DNA of 64,000 nt from JAWKWH01 sp040830725 (GCA_040830725.1 JBFOMG010000016.1:11547-75546), one strand, 5' to 3'; shown: positions 8,674-16,015, numbered from the stretch's first letter. Numbers and translations are program-made. Notes: generated by a model not told the origin, from the letters alone.

Positions 8674-10959
8674 TTGGATGGATTGACCCCCACAATTCTG
8701 TCAGTTCTGATCGAGTTTGCTATCGCGCATCCCTGGATTGTCGCGGGCCGGATCGCTATTGCCCTGGTGCTTGTCTACGGCGTTGTGTCCTATCGCCGCC
8801 TGTACAAGGAATCGAGGCAGGCCGCACTGGACAGCGCGGCGCTGATTGAGAACCTGACCGAAGGTGTTTACCGGTCATCGCCCGATGGCCGGCAATTGAG
8901 CGCCAACCGCGCGCTGGTCAGACTGAACGGCTATGAGACCGAAGCCGAGCAGCTTGCAGCGGTCAGGGACATTGCAAAAGAATGGTATGTCGACCCCGAC
9001 CGTCGCGAAGATTTCAAGGCCCGGATGGAACAAGACGGATATGTCGAGGATTTTGTCTCGGAGATCTATCGCCACAAAACCCGCGAGCGCATCTGGATTT
9101 CTGAAAGCGCCCGGGTCGTCAAGGATGCCAAGACCGGCAAGATAAAGCACTATGAGGGTTCGGTCCGCGAAATCACCGATTCCATTCGCCGGTTGGAGAT
9201 AGAGGAGCGGTTCCGCAAGCTGACGGACATGGTCCCCGGTGGGTTGTTTCAACTTGTCCGCAACCCGAACGGGACATTCACAGCGCCCTATGTCTCGAGC
9301 GGTTTTTGCCGGACAGTCGGAATTGCGGAAACCGAAAGTGTCTCCGACCCGACATCCTATTTCCATACGGTCCATCCCGACGACCGGCAAAGATACCTGC
9401 TTTCCTTGCGTGAATCCGGTCTCAACCTGACAGTCTGGAACGTGGAATACAGGGTTATCGACACGGACGGGGTCGAACGCTGGCTTGATGTGGTCGCGCA
9501 GCCAGAACGCACCGGCCGGACAGTCACATGGTATGGCTACATCTACGATATCACCGAACGAAAACGGCAGGAACTCGAGATCGAGGAAATGGCGTATGTC
9601 GATCCGCTGACGGGATTGCCGAACCGCCGTGTTCTGATGGACCGGCTGAGCCAAACCATGACCGATTGCAAACGCCGCAACCTGTTTGGCGCAGCCATCT
9701 TCATCGATCTCGATCACTTCAAGGATTTGAACGACACGCATGGCCATGAAGTCGGCGACATGTTCCTGGTGCAGGTGGCAGAACGCTTGCAGCAGACGGT
9801 CCGCGGCGGCGACACCGTTGCGCGGATTGGAGGCGACGAATTCGTGGTTCTGCTTCAGTCTGTAGGGCAGGAGGACTGGATAGCGCGCGACAACACCATG
9901 GCGGTTGCCGACAAGATCATGAGCGCCATGCGCGAGCCCTATCAACTGAAGAAACTTGGTTACAAGTCAACCGCTAGTCTCGGCGCAGTCATCTATGACG
10001 GCACACAGGACAGTCCCGACGCGATACTGACCCAGGCCGATCAGGCAATGTACGAAGCCAAATCCGGCGGCCGGGACTCAATTGGCACAGCATTCGCCAT
10101 CAAGACAGGAGAAACCGAGGCTAACGGCGAAGAGGAACTGCTGGCTTCCGATCTGGCACGCGCCTTGCGCCGCCGCGAACTGGAACTGAAGTATCAGCCG
10201 CAGGTGGACAGGAACGGAAATCTTGTCGGCGCGGAAGGGTTTATCAGGTGGCCGCATCCTGAGCACGGAACAATACGGGCCGACCGTTTGCTGCCGCTGG
10301 CAAAAAAAGCAGGTCTGTCGACGGATCTGGACATTTTGGCCATGAATATCGCCGTTGAGACGCTGGCGCTCTGGAGCCGCACTCCGGGCCTTGAGACCGT
10401 GCGCCTGGCGGTAAACGCAGGCACATCGTTTCTTCTCGATGAGGGCGCGATTGAACAGATCAGCAGTCTGATCGACGAACACCGGGTCCGCCCGGGAATG
10501 CTGACGATCGAAATAACCGAACAGGTTCATCGCAGCGCCCGTGAAAATATCGAGACACGGATGACGGCACTCAAGGAAGCGGGAATTCGATTTTCGCTCG
10601 ATGATTTCGGATCAGGCTATTCGTCGATCACCTATCTGAAGCAACTCGCGTTCGACGAGGTCAAGATCGAGGGTGCATTCGTGTCCGGAATTGACGGCGA
10701 CGAGGACAACGAGGCACTGGTCAAAACGATTTTGGCAATGGCCGGTACGCTTGGAATCACCGCGGTTGCCGAGCATGTCGAGAGCGAACGCCAGGAGGCT
10801 TTTCTGCGGGCCTATGGCTGTGATGTGTTCCAGGGCCGCTACTATGGCGGCGCGATGAGCTTTGACGAATTCACGACGTTTGCCGACGAAAATCGCCAGC
10901 GCCCGACGCCAGACCGGCCGCCGGACGAAACGGACTTGTCCACCGGCAAGGCCGGCTAA
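8674..10959 (+). CDS. PAS-PAS-GGDEF-EAL cyclic-di-GMP signalling protein
   Basis: The 761-aa protein has an N-terminal membrane helix (about 19-40), two PAS domains (about 55-170 and 180-300), a GGDEF domain and an EAL domain. GGDEF at 386-390 is intact, and RGGD lies five residues upstream, the RxxD product-inhibition site, so cyclase activity is likely. The EAL domain is degenerate: EGF at 521-523 in place of EAL, and KIE in place of KID, although EITE and DDFGSGYSS remain. Phosphodiesterase activity is therefore doubtful. The only in-frame starts are TTG codons: 8674, or 8683, which is better spaced from AGCGGAG. Confidence 0.9.
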   Translation: MDGLTPTILSVLIEFAIAHPWIVAGRIAIALVLVYGVVSYRRLYKESRQAALDSAALIENLTEGVYRSSPDGRQLSANRALVRLNGYETEAEQLAAVRDIAKEWYVDPDRREDFKARMEQDGYVEDFVSEIYRHKTRERIWISESARVVKDAKTGKIKHYEGSVREITDSIRRLEIEERFRKLTDMVPGGLFQLVRNPNGTFTAPYVSSGFCRTVGIAETESVSDPTSYFHTVHPDDRQRYLLSLRESGLNLTVWNVEYRVIDTDGVERWLDVVAQPERTGRTVTWYGYIYDITERKRQELEIEEMAYVDPLTGLPNRRVLMDRLSQTMTDCKRRNLFGAAIFIDLDHFKDLNDTHGHEVGDMFLVQVAERLQQTVRGGDTVARIGGDEFVVLLQSVGQEDWIARDNTMAVADKIMSAMREPYQLKKLGYKSTASLGAVIYDGTQDSPDAILTQADQAMYEAKSGGRDSIGTAFAIKTGETEANGEEELLASDLARALRRRELELKYQPQVDRNGNLVGAEGFIRWPHPEHGTIRADRLLPLAKKAGLSTDLDILAMNIAVETLALWSRTPGLETVRLAVNAGTSFLLDEGAIEQISSLIDEHRVRPGMLTIEITEQVHRSARENIETRMTALKEAGIRFSLDDFGSGYSSITYLKQLAFDEVKIEGAFVSGIDGDEDNEALVKTILAMAGTLGITAVAEHVESERQEAFLRAYGCDVFQGRYYGGAMSFDEFTTFADENRQRPTPDRPPDETDLSTGKAG

Positions 10960-10993
10960 GTTCGCCGGCTGGCGTTCTGCTGAATTCAGATCG

Positions 10994-11416
10994 TCAACCG
11001 ACGACTTCGGTATCGGAAAACCAGTAGCGAATTTCCTCAGCCGCGGTTTCCGGCGCATCAGACCCGTGAACCGAATTTTCGCCGATCGACTGGGCAAAGG
11101 TCTTGCGAATGGTGCCTTCGTCTGCGTCGGCCGGATTGGTCGCGCCCATGACTTCGCGATTTTTTGCAATCGCGTTCTCACCTTCGAGAACCTGAACAAC
11201 TGTCGGACCTGATGACATGAACTCGCACAGTTCGTCGAAGAACGGCCTGCCCTTGTGTACGGCATAAAAACCCTCGGCCTCGCGGCGGCTCATCCAAACC
11301 CGGCGTGACGCGACGACGCGCAGGCCGGCATCCTCCAGCATTTTTGTGATCGCGCCGGTCAGATTGCGCTTGGTTGCGTCAGGCTTGATCATCGAGAAAG
11401 TGCGTTCGATCGCCAT
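10994..11416 (-). CDS. ndk: Nucleoside diphosphate kinase
   Basis: Ndk moves the gamma-phosphate between nucleoside triphosphates and diphosphates via a phosphohistidine. The protein is 140 aa, starts AIERTFSMIKPDA, and carries the active-site NSVHGSD with His117. It converges with the c-di-GMP gene. GCCGGC inverted arms at 10951-10969 overlap that gene's stop and may form a weak terminator. Confidence 0.97.
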   Translation of the reverse strand: MAIERTFSMIKPDATKRNLTGAITKMLEDAGLRVVASRRVWMSRREAEGFYAVHKGRPFFDELCEFMSSGPTVVQVLEGENAIAKNREVMGATNPADADEGTIRKTFAQSIGENSVHGSDAPETAAEEIRYWFSDTEVVG

Positions 11417-11462
11417 TGTCGTTCCTTGTTGTTGGAAAAATCAGAAGAATTTGCGGCTCTAT

Positions 11463-11532
11463 AGAGCGGTTCTTCGCATGTGTGAAGCCACTAGAGCGGT
11501 TCACATCCAAATGGAATCGTTTGACCGCCGGA
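11463..11532 (+). repeat. Copy of a dispersed 32-nt repeat upstream of ndk
   Basis: A 32-nt unit at 11493-11524 begins AGAGCGGTTC and ends GAATCGTTTGA. A partial copy (AGAGCGGTTC) lies at 11463. Units with the same ends and the same length occur at 37063-37094, inverted at 37350-37382, and at 63810-63841. It lies between two leftward genes, ndk and the GST gene. Confidence 0.65.
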
Positions 11533-11534
11533 AA

Positions 11535-12227
11535 TCAGGCCGCTGCCGAAACTGACCGGCCGGCACCATCATGCAGGTCGAGGCACCGCGAAAACCAATC
11601 AGCGATGACATCGTCATCATCGAGAACCTTGAACGGTGAAACGACGCGTCCGAACTGAAACGCGCCAAAAACGATGTAGTCGGGAAACAGGGGGGTCGCT
11701 CCACCGATGAAAGGCTGGTAATTCAACATGTCACGAAGCGGTTCCAGTGACTTGGCGAATGCGCCGAGACCCTCATCGCGGCCGGCAGGTATTTCCTCCA
11801 GCTTCTTGCCAAACCGGCCTTCCCGGTTTTCGCGGAAATAGGCCTTATCGTCGTCGCGGGCCATGTTGAAAATATCCATCATGATGGCGGAACCGATATA
11901 GGGATGGATGGTCAGCTGCGACCAGCGCTCGATCAACCGTGCCATGGCAGCACCGCCTTCGCCCTTGAACAGTGATGGCCTGTCCGGGTAGGCCTGCTCG
12001 AGATATTGAGCGATCTCGAAGCTGTCGGCGACCAGCGTATCGCCGTCGCGAATGACCGGAACTATCTTGCTGATGCCGCCTTCAATGTGCGGGACATCGG
12101 TAAACCCGACCGGCACGCTTTCAAAATCGAGCCCCTTGTGGATCAGGGCCATGCGCGTTTTCCAGCAATGCGGGCTGAACGGACGCGATGCATCCGCGCC
12201 AACAAGTTCATAATGCTTTATCGTCAC
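11535..12227 (-). CDS. Glutathione S-transferase family protein
   Basis: This 230-aa GST-fold protein has an N-terminal thioredoxin-like domain with FSPHCWKTRMALIHKGL (a CxxK-like turn), VPVIRDGDTLVADSFEIAQYL as the glutathione-binding region, and a helical C-terminal domain. The start is GTG at 12227. It resembles the beta-etherase/maleylacetoacetate-isomerase side of the family, but the substrate is unknown. It is divergent from the DinB-like gene, 70 bases away. Confidence 0.87.
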   Translation of the reverse strand: MTIKHYELVGADASRPFSPHCWKTRMALIHKGLDFESVPVGFTDVPHIEGGISKIVPVIRDGDTLVADSFEIAQYLEQAYPDRPSLFKGEGGAAMARLIERWSQLTIHPYIGSAIMMDIFNMARDDDKAYFRENREGRFGKKLEEIPAGRDEGLGAFAKSLEPLRDMLNYQPFIGGATPLFPDYIVFGAFQFGRVVSPFKVLDDDDVIADWFSRCLDLHDGAGRSVSAAA

Positions 12228-12297
12228 TAGTGACCCCCCGGGAGATGGTGATAGAGTGGAACCTCGTACCAGCTCAGGCTTGTCCGGGGAAGCGGCT

Positions 12298-12810
12298 GTG
12301 AAGAAACACTTTGTGATGATGGCAGCCTACAACAAGTGGGCCAATGAGCGGCTCTATGATGCTGCCGGTGCGCTGACCGATGAAGAATTCGGTCGCGATA
12401 CAGGCGCCTATTTCGCCTCCATGGAAGGGACACTGAACCATATTCTCGTCGGTGACCTGATCTGGATGCACCGGTTTACCGGCACCGGCGAATTACCGGA
12501 CAGTCTCGATGCGGTGCTCTACGACCAGTTCGACGAGCTGGCCGACGCACGTGCCGGGCTTGATGCGCGCATTGAGGAATGGGTTGAAGGGCTTTCCGAC
12601 ATCGACCTGATGGGCCGGTTTACCTATCTGACTGCCACGGACTTCAAAACCATCAGCCAGCGGCTGGCGCCGGCCATGGCACATTTCTTCAATCATCAGA
12701 CCCATCACCGCGGCCAGGCGCACATGATCCTGTCGGTGCTCGGCGAAACGCCGCCGGAGCTTGACCTGATCTATTTTCAAAGGAGTGCCGAGGGCCGGGA
12801 GTTTGCTTGA
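12298..12810 (+). CDS. DinB family protein (putative metal-dependent, YfiT/DinB fold)
   Basis: I choose GTG 12298, with GGGGAAGCGG upstream, giving 170 aa and the usual N-terminus HFVMMAAYNKWANERLYDA. The three metal-binding histidines of the four-helix DinB fold are present: His48 (LNHIL), His133 and His137 (NHQTHHRG). DinB-fold proteins include thiol transferases using mycothiol or bacillithiol and uncharacterised stress proteins. The substrate here is unknown. Upstream ATG 12256 would add 14 non-conserved residues. Confidence 0.85.
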   Translation: MKKHFVMMAAYNKWANERLYDAAGALTDEEFGRDTGAYFASMEGTLNHILVGDLIWMHRFTGTGELPDSLDAVLYDQFDELADARAGLDARIEEWVEGLSDIDLMGRFTYLTATDFKTISQRLAPAMAHFFNHQTHHRGQAHMILSVLGETPPELDLIYFQRSAEGREFA

Positions 12811-12816
12811 AACCGG

Positions 12817-13533
12817 CTACCCGACAGCCCAAACCGCACCGGTTTCCGGGGCTCGGAAATAATCGACCCTGGTGCCGTTCCAGTGATAATCCAAATGCCT
12901 GCCCTGGCGAGGGATTGCCGCCAGGTCGGGCCAGAAAAGACCGGCACATTCACCTTCCTCGTGCCTGACGCTTCGATAGACAACGCCATCCGAGCCATCC
13001 GCGCGCAGCGACGCACCCACTGACTGCGATGCGGAATAATCGCTGGCATGGTGCAGCGCAGGGAAAGAGGGATCATCGCCACGCAGATCATGCAGGTTGG
13101 CATCGATATCCACAACGATCTCGCGGAACTGCGACGTCCAGCCCGGCTCTTCGTTGGTTGCAGCCATGAAACGCTCATGATGATAAATCGTCTCGAACAG
13201 AGCGGTTTTGAATTCGCGACCGGCGTACAGAACTCCGTAGGTACCGTTTGAGAACCGGCTCGGCCGATCGGTAGAGATGTGGGTGAATGGCGCCATCAGC
13301 CAGCTCGCGCCGGGACCGGAAACCCGGCGCTCCGGCGGTACCAGGTCGAGGTTTCCGATTGATTCCATCAGCCGCGGATTGGTCTTCTGTTCCGCAGCGA
13401 TGAGCAACGGCCAGTCGGCAGGATCGGCAATGTCCTCGAACAAATCAATCGGCGGATAGAGACTGCGGATAATGCGCACCGCACCGGGCCACTCGATGTG
13501 CGATACCGGAATGTTTGCGATGTCTTGTTTCAC
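12817..13533 (-). CDS. RES domain toxin (Xre/RES toxin-antitoxin)
   Basis: RES toxins degrade cellular NAD+ and so stop growth. The 238-aa protein shows the family features: RSLYPPIDLFEDIADP near the N-terminus, RFSNGTYGVLYAGREFKTALFETIYHHERF with the conserved Arg/Tyr/Glu of the ADP-ribosyl-transferase-like pocket, and the Ser of ASDYSASQ. The ATG overlaps the stop of the upstream antitoxin by 4 nt, the standard antitoxin-first order with coupled translation. Confidence 0.93.
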   Translation of the reverse strand: MKQDIANIPVSHIEWPGAVRIIRSLYPPIDLFEDIADPADWPLLIAAEQKTNPRLMESIGNLDLVPPERRVSGPGASWLMAPFTHISTDRPSRFSNGTYGVLYAGREFKTALFETIYHHERFMAATNEEPGWTSQFREIVVDIDANLHDLRGDDPSFPALHHASDYSASQSVGASLRADGSDGVVYRSVRHEEGECAGLFWPDLAAIPRQGRHLDYHWNGTRVDYFRAPETGAVWAVG

Positions 13534-13943
13534 GAAAGACCGCGTTCGGCATCAAGCGCGTGGCGTACCCGCATCAGATCGGTCAATTCGCCACCCAGCA
13601 TCACGTCGAGTGCGGAAGCGCCGGCAAACATTGCATTCGGCTTTTTGATCCAGTCATAGCCGCGCTGCGGATCGCGGAAGATGATGTGCAGCGCCTTATG
13701 GATCCCCATCAGGTTCGACAGACGGGCCTTGCCATCGCGGCCAAGCCGCGACGGGCCTGACACCTTCCAGCGGGCATAGGTTCGCACCGGCACATCCAGC
13801 AGAACCGCGGCCTCGCTATCGGTGACTTTCCACCTTTGAAACAGGTTCATCGCCGCACGAAACATCGCGCCGGCCTCCTCATCGGAGATCGGTCCGGCGT
13901 GAGACACCGGATTGGCGGTATCGATCAGAACCATTTCGCTCAT
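13530..13943 (-). CDS. Xre/MbcA/ParS-type antitoxin
   Basis: The antitoxin binds and blocks the RES toxin and normally represses its own promoter. I use ATG 13943 (137 aa), which has AAAGGA as ribosome-binding site; an earlier start would lie inside the promoter. The N-terminal half has the Xre-like helix-turn-helix (FQRWKVTDSEAAVLLDVPVRTYARWK). The C-terminal half is the DUF2384 toxin-binding domain (NLMGIHKALHIIF, GYDWIKKPNAMFAG). A large dyad lies 12 nt upstream of its start. Confidence 0.92.
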   Translation of the reverse strand: MSEMVLIDTANPVSHAGPISDEEAGAMFRAAMNLFQRWKVTDSEAAVLLDVPVRTYARWKVSGPSRLGRDGKARLSNLMGIHKALHIIFRDPQRGYDWIKKPNAMFAGASALDVMLGGELTDLMRVRHALDAERGLS

Positions 13944-13954
13944 TGGACTATCCT

Positions 13955-13991
13955 TTTGGCATAGAATAGTAACTATTCTGCCAAATGGCAA
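13955..13991 (-). promoter_or_regulatory. Promoter with overlapping operator for the Xre/RES operon
   Basis: On the minus strand TTGCCA (-35, 13986-13991) and TATTCT (-10, 13963-13968) are 17 bp apart. A perfect 8+8 dyad AGAATAGT-A-ACTATTCT covers 13963-13979. Outer arms TTTGGC (13955-13960) and GCCAAA (13980-13985) extend it. The dyad covers the -10 box and the spacer, so bound antitoxin would block RNA polymerase. Confidence 0.75.
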
Positions 13992-14040
13992 ATATTATCC
14001 GGAATGATTTTTCCCGCCCCGATGCCAGCATCACCACATA

Positions 14041-14074
14041 AACATTCAATTATATGTTGTATTTCAGCAACATA
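14041..14074. promoter_or_regulatory. Candidate upstream activator site for the sigma-54 promoter
   Basis: TATGTTG (14053-14059) and CAACATA (14068-14074) are perfect inverted 7-mers with an 8-nt spacer. AACAT at 14041 and ATGTT at 14054 add a further inverted pair with the same spacing. The site lies about 130-165 bp before the sigma-54 promoter, the normal distance for enhancer-type activators. The link is inferred from position. Confidence 0.45.
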
Positions 14075-14205
14075 CACCGATTTGTGAAGCAAAAGAACCG
14101 GTATTGCCTGTTGCCTTCCTCCGCGTAAGGGCGTAGGTGCCGCGTCCCGTTTCCGACGGACCGGACATCAACGGCCAGGGCTTCGTGAATGCCCGCCCGC
14201 GAAGA

Positions 14206-14222
14206 TGGCACTGCCAATGCTT
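14206..14222 (+). promoter_or_regulatory. Sigma-54 (RpoN) type -24/-12 promoter
   Basis: TGGCACTGCCAATGCTT fits the consensus TGGCAC-N5-TTGCW, with GG (14207-14208) and GC (14219-14220) exactly 10 bp apart. The only departure in the core is ATGC for TTGC. Transcription should start near 14232, about 20 nt before the first tRNA-like RNA. Sigma-54 promoters need an AAA+ activator; none is encoded in the window. Confidence 0.7.
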
Positions 14223-14252
14223 CGTACGGATGCCGGACCACAGATACGGGAT

Positions 14253-14326
14253 GCGCGTGTAGCTCATGGGAAGAGCGCCGGCCACCAGGCCGGAGGTTGC
14301 AGGTTCGAGTCCTGTCATGTGCACCA
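14253..14326 (+). ncRNA. tRNA-like RNA 1 with encoded CCA and a 6-nt anticodon loop
   Basis: The 74 nt fold as a cloverleaf: acceptor stem GCGCGTG/CATGTGC (7 bp with two G-U pairs), T8-A9, D stem GCTC/GAGC with a GGG-containing loop, T stem GCAGG/CCTGT with loop TTCGAGT, and 3' ACCA encoded. The anticodon stem CCGGC/GCCGG is perfect but closes a loop of only six nucleotides (CACCAG) without the U that normally sits at position 33. A functional elongator tRNA is therefore unlikely. It would be the first element of the sigma-54 transcript. Confidence 0.7.
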
Positions 14327-14400
14327 CTGGATAGCTCAGTTTGGGTAGAGCATCGACCTTTAACGTCGACTGTCGCGGGTTCGATTCCCGCTCCTCTAGG
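14325..14400 (+). ncRNA. tRNA-like RNA 2 with UUA (ochre-reading) anticodon
   Basis: It directly follows RNA 1, sharing the last two bases of its CCA. D stem GCTC/GAGC (14334-14351), anticodon stem TCGAC/GTCGA with the 7-nt loop CTTTAAC, a 5-nt variable region, and T stem GCGGG/CCCGC with TTCGATT are all well formed. The anticodon is UUA, complementary to the stop codon UAA. The acceptor arm is poor (GGA/TCC, a mismatch, then weak pairing using the ACC of RNA 1), and no CCA is encoded. A role other than decoding is likely. Confidence 0.65.
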
Positions 14401-14732
14401 TCTTCCAAAGACCATGCCAATGAGTGGTCCGGAAACCGGAATGCCGACGGCAGATGAATGCTGTGACCTTCGGGTTGCGGCAGACAGAAGCCTGACGCCA
14501 TGCGCCTGCGGCCCGGCCGCCGGTGACGGGCTGGCCGCCCTGCCCCCGCAAGATTTCGTCTTCGGACGCAATCGCGCCGGGTCAGGTGCTGCGATCCCCT
14601 CTCGCCGATGGCCCGCCAACGGAACATGCCACCGGTTTCCGGATCGATAGAGCACTTTTGTCCGGAAACGAAAACCGAAACGAAGAAAGGAAGTTCGCCG
14701 ACATGCGACGCGACTAGCTTGGAGTAAAGAAG
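14399..14732 (+). other. Structured leader between tRNA-like RNAs and slipin gene
   Basis: This stretch of more than 300 bases starts with a 6-bp hairpin GGTCTT-CCA-AAGACC (14399-14413). TCCGGAAACCGG (14428-14439) has its exact reverse complement at 14632-14643, so about 190 nt could be looped out as an RNA domain. A rightward open frame 14414-14650 (78 aa, MPMSGPETGMPTADECCD...) spans it. I do not recognise this product and codon evidence is thin. The slipin ribosome-binding site GGAG is near 14721. Confidence 0.45.
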
Positions 14733-15875
14733 ATGATGACCATTCTCGAAAAGATCATGGGCCGCGCACGCGTGCTCATCAACGAAAACGAACGGGCGCT
14801 GCACCTCTACAAGGGTGAGATCAAGGGCATCCTGGTGCCGGGCGAACACATGCTCGCCAACCGGCGCGGACGGCTTGAGGTCGAGGTCCACAATCTGGCC
14901 CGGCCGGAACTCGTTTCGGATTACGAGAAGGCGCTCTTCGACAAGCTGCCGCATGTCGCTGGCGAACACCTGACCGTGGCCGAGACGGCTGCCGGCGAAG
15001 TTGCCGTCATCGAGCGCGAAGGCCGTGTCCACACCGTGCTCGGTCCGGACCGGCGCGTAGCACTTTGGACAGTAGCCGGTCCGTTTGAGGTAACGAAGAT
15101 CGATGTCTCGGACGTTCCGGCTGTCGAGCCGAAGCTCTACCGGCGTCTGGCGCAGGCGGGAGCCGTACAGCATGTCACCGCGATCGCGGTGGCAGACGGC
15201 TGGGCGAACATCCTGTTTGTCGATGGTGAGCTGAAGGCCAAGCTCGGCCCGGGCGTGCACGCGTTCTGGACACCGGGCCGCGATGTGGAGCCGAAGCCGG
15301 TTGACCTGAAGCGCCAGTCGCTGGAGGTGACCGGTCAGGAGCTGCTGACGCGTGACCGGGTGACCATCCGCGTCAACCTTGCTGCCGAATACCGGGTCAC
15401 CGATCCGGTGAAGGCGGTGACGGAAGCGAAGGACTTTGCCGATGCGCTCTACCGGGCGCTTCAGTATGCCTTCCGCAAGACGCTCGGCGCCATGACGCTC
15501 GACCAGATCCTTGAAAACAAGGTGACAGTCGACACTGAAGCCGCCGACAAGGTGCGCGCCGACATGGCCGCTCTTGGTGTGGAGGTCAGCGAGATCACCC
15601 TGAAGGATGTGATCCTGCCGGGTGAGATGCGCGACATCCTCAACCAGGTGGTCGAGGCGCAGAAGGAAGCCGAGGCCAATGTCATCCGCCGGCGCGAGGA
15701 GACGAACGCAACGCGTTCGCTGCTCAACACGGCGAAGGTGATGGCCGAAAACCCGGTGATGCTGCGTCTCAAAGAGCTTGAAGCCCTTGAGACGATCGCC
15801 GGCAAGGTCGAGCGGCTGACCGTGCACAACGGTACCGGCGGCCTGATGAACGATCTGGTCAAGCTGCGCGAGTAG
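14733..15875 (+). CDS. Slipin family protein (SPFH/Band 7 domain)
   Basis: Slipins are stomatin-like scaffolds that oligomerise at membranes. The 380-aa protein has a long N-terminal extension (1-180) with KGEIKGILVPGEHML. The Band 7 core follows at about 185-310 (LLTRDRVTIRVNLAAEYRV, ADALYRALQYAFRKTLG, VSEITLKDVILPGEM). A helical segment follows (EAQKEAEANVIRRREETNATR) and the C-terminus is VERLTVHNGTGG. No N-terminal transmembrane helix is visible, so membrane contact would be peripheral. GGAG precedes ATG 14733; ATG 14736 is an alternative. It ends the sigma-54 driven unit and is followed by a strong terminator. Confidence 0.92.
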   Translation: MMTILEKIMGRARVLINENERALHLYKGEIKGILVPGEHMLANRRGRLEVEVHNLARPELVSDYEKALFDKLPHVAGEHLTVAETAAGEVAVIEREGRVHTVLGPDRRVALWTVAGPFEVTKIDVSDVPAVEPKLYRRLAQAGAVQHVTAIAVADGWANILFVDGELKAKLGPGVHAFWTPGRDVEPKPVDLKRQSLEVTGQELLTRDRVTIRVNLAAEYRVTDPVKAVTEAKDFADALYRALQYAFRKTLGAMTLDQILENKVTVDTEAADKVRADMAALGVEVSEITLKDVILPGEMRDILNQVVEAQKEAEANVIRRREETNATRSLLNTAKVMAENPVMLRLKELEALETIAGKVERLTVHNGTGGLMNDLVKLRE

Positions 15876-15892
15876 CTTGGCTGATCAAGCGC

Positions 15893-15933
15893 GAAGCCGG
15901 GGTGCGAGAGCATCCCGGCTTCCTGCAATTTTC
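15893..15933 (+). terminator. Rho-independent terminator after slipin gene
   Basis: Thirteen-bp arms GAAGCCGGGGTGC (15893-15905) and GCATCCCGGCTTC (15910-15922), with one G-U pair, close a GAGA tetraloop. CTGCAATTTTC follows. Confidence 0.8.
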
Positions 15934-16015
15934 AACCACGTGACATTTCCGCAACAGACTCCCTGCCCCGCATATTTTAGAATATTCTCAAATATAAACA
16001 GGCTGGGGCGTGTAC

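Noticed and set aside
8874..9945. 356-aa minus-strand frame opposite the PAS-GGDEF gene
   Set aside because: It lies entirely inside a well-supported multidomain gene and encodes no recognisable motif.
14253..14400. Two ordinary functional tRNA genes (for example Trp-CCA or Gly-ACC, and a UUA tRNA)
   Set aside because: The first has a 6-nt anticodon loop without U33. The second would read a stop codon and lacks a stable acceptor stem, so tRNA-like is the safer call.
14064..15827. 587-codon open frame on the minus strand across the tRNA-like/slipin locus
   Set aside because: It runs antisense through both tRNA-like RNAs and the whole slipin gene, has no recognisable domain and low-complexity His/Arg/Gly composition. 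It arises from codon bias of the real slipin frame.
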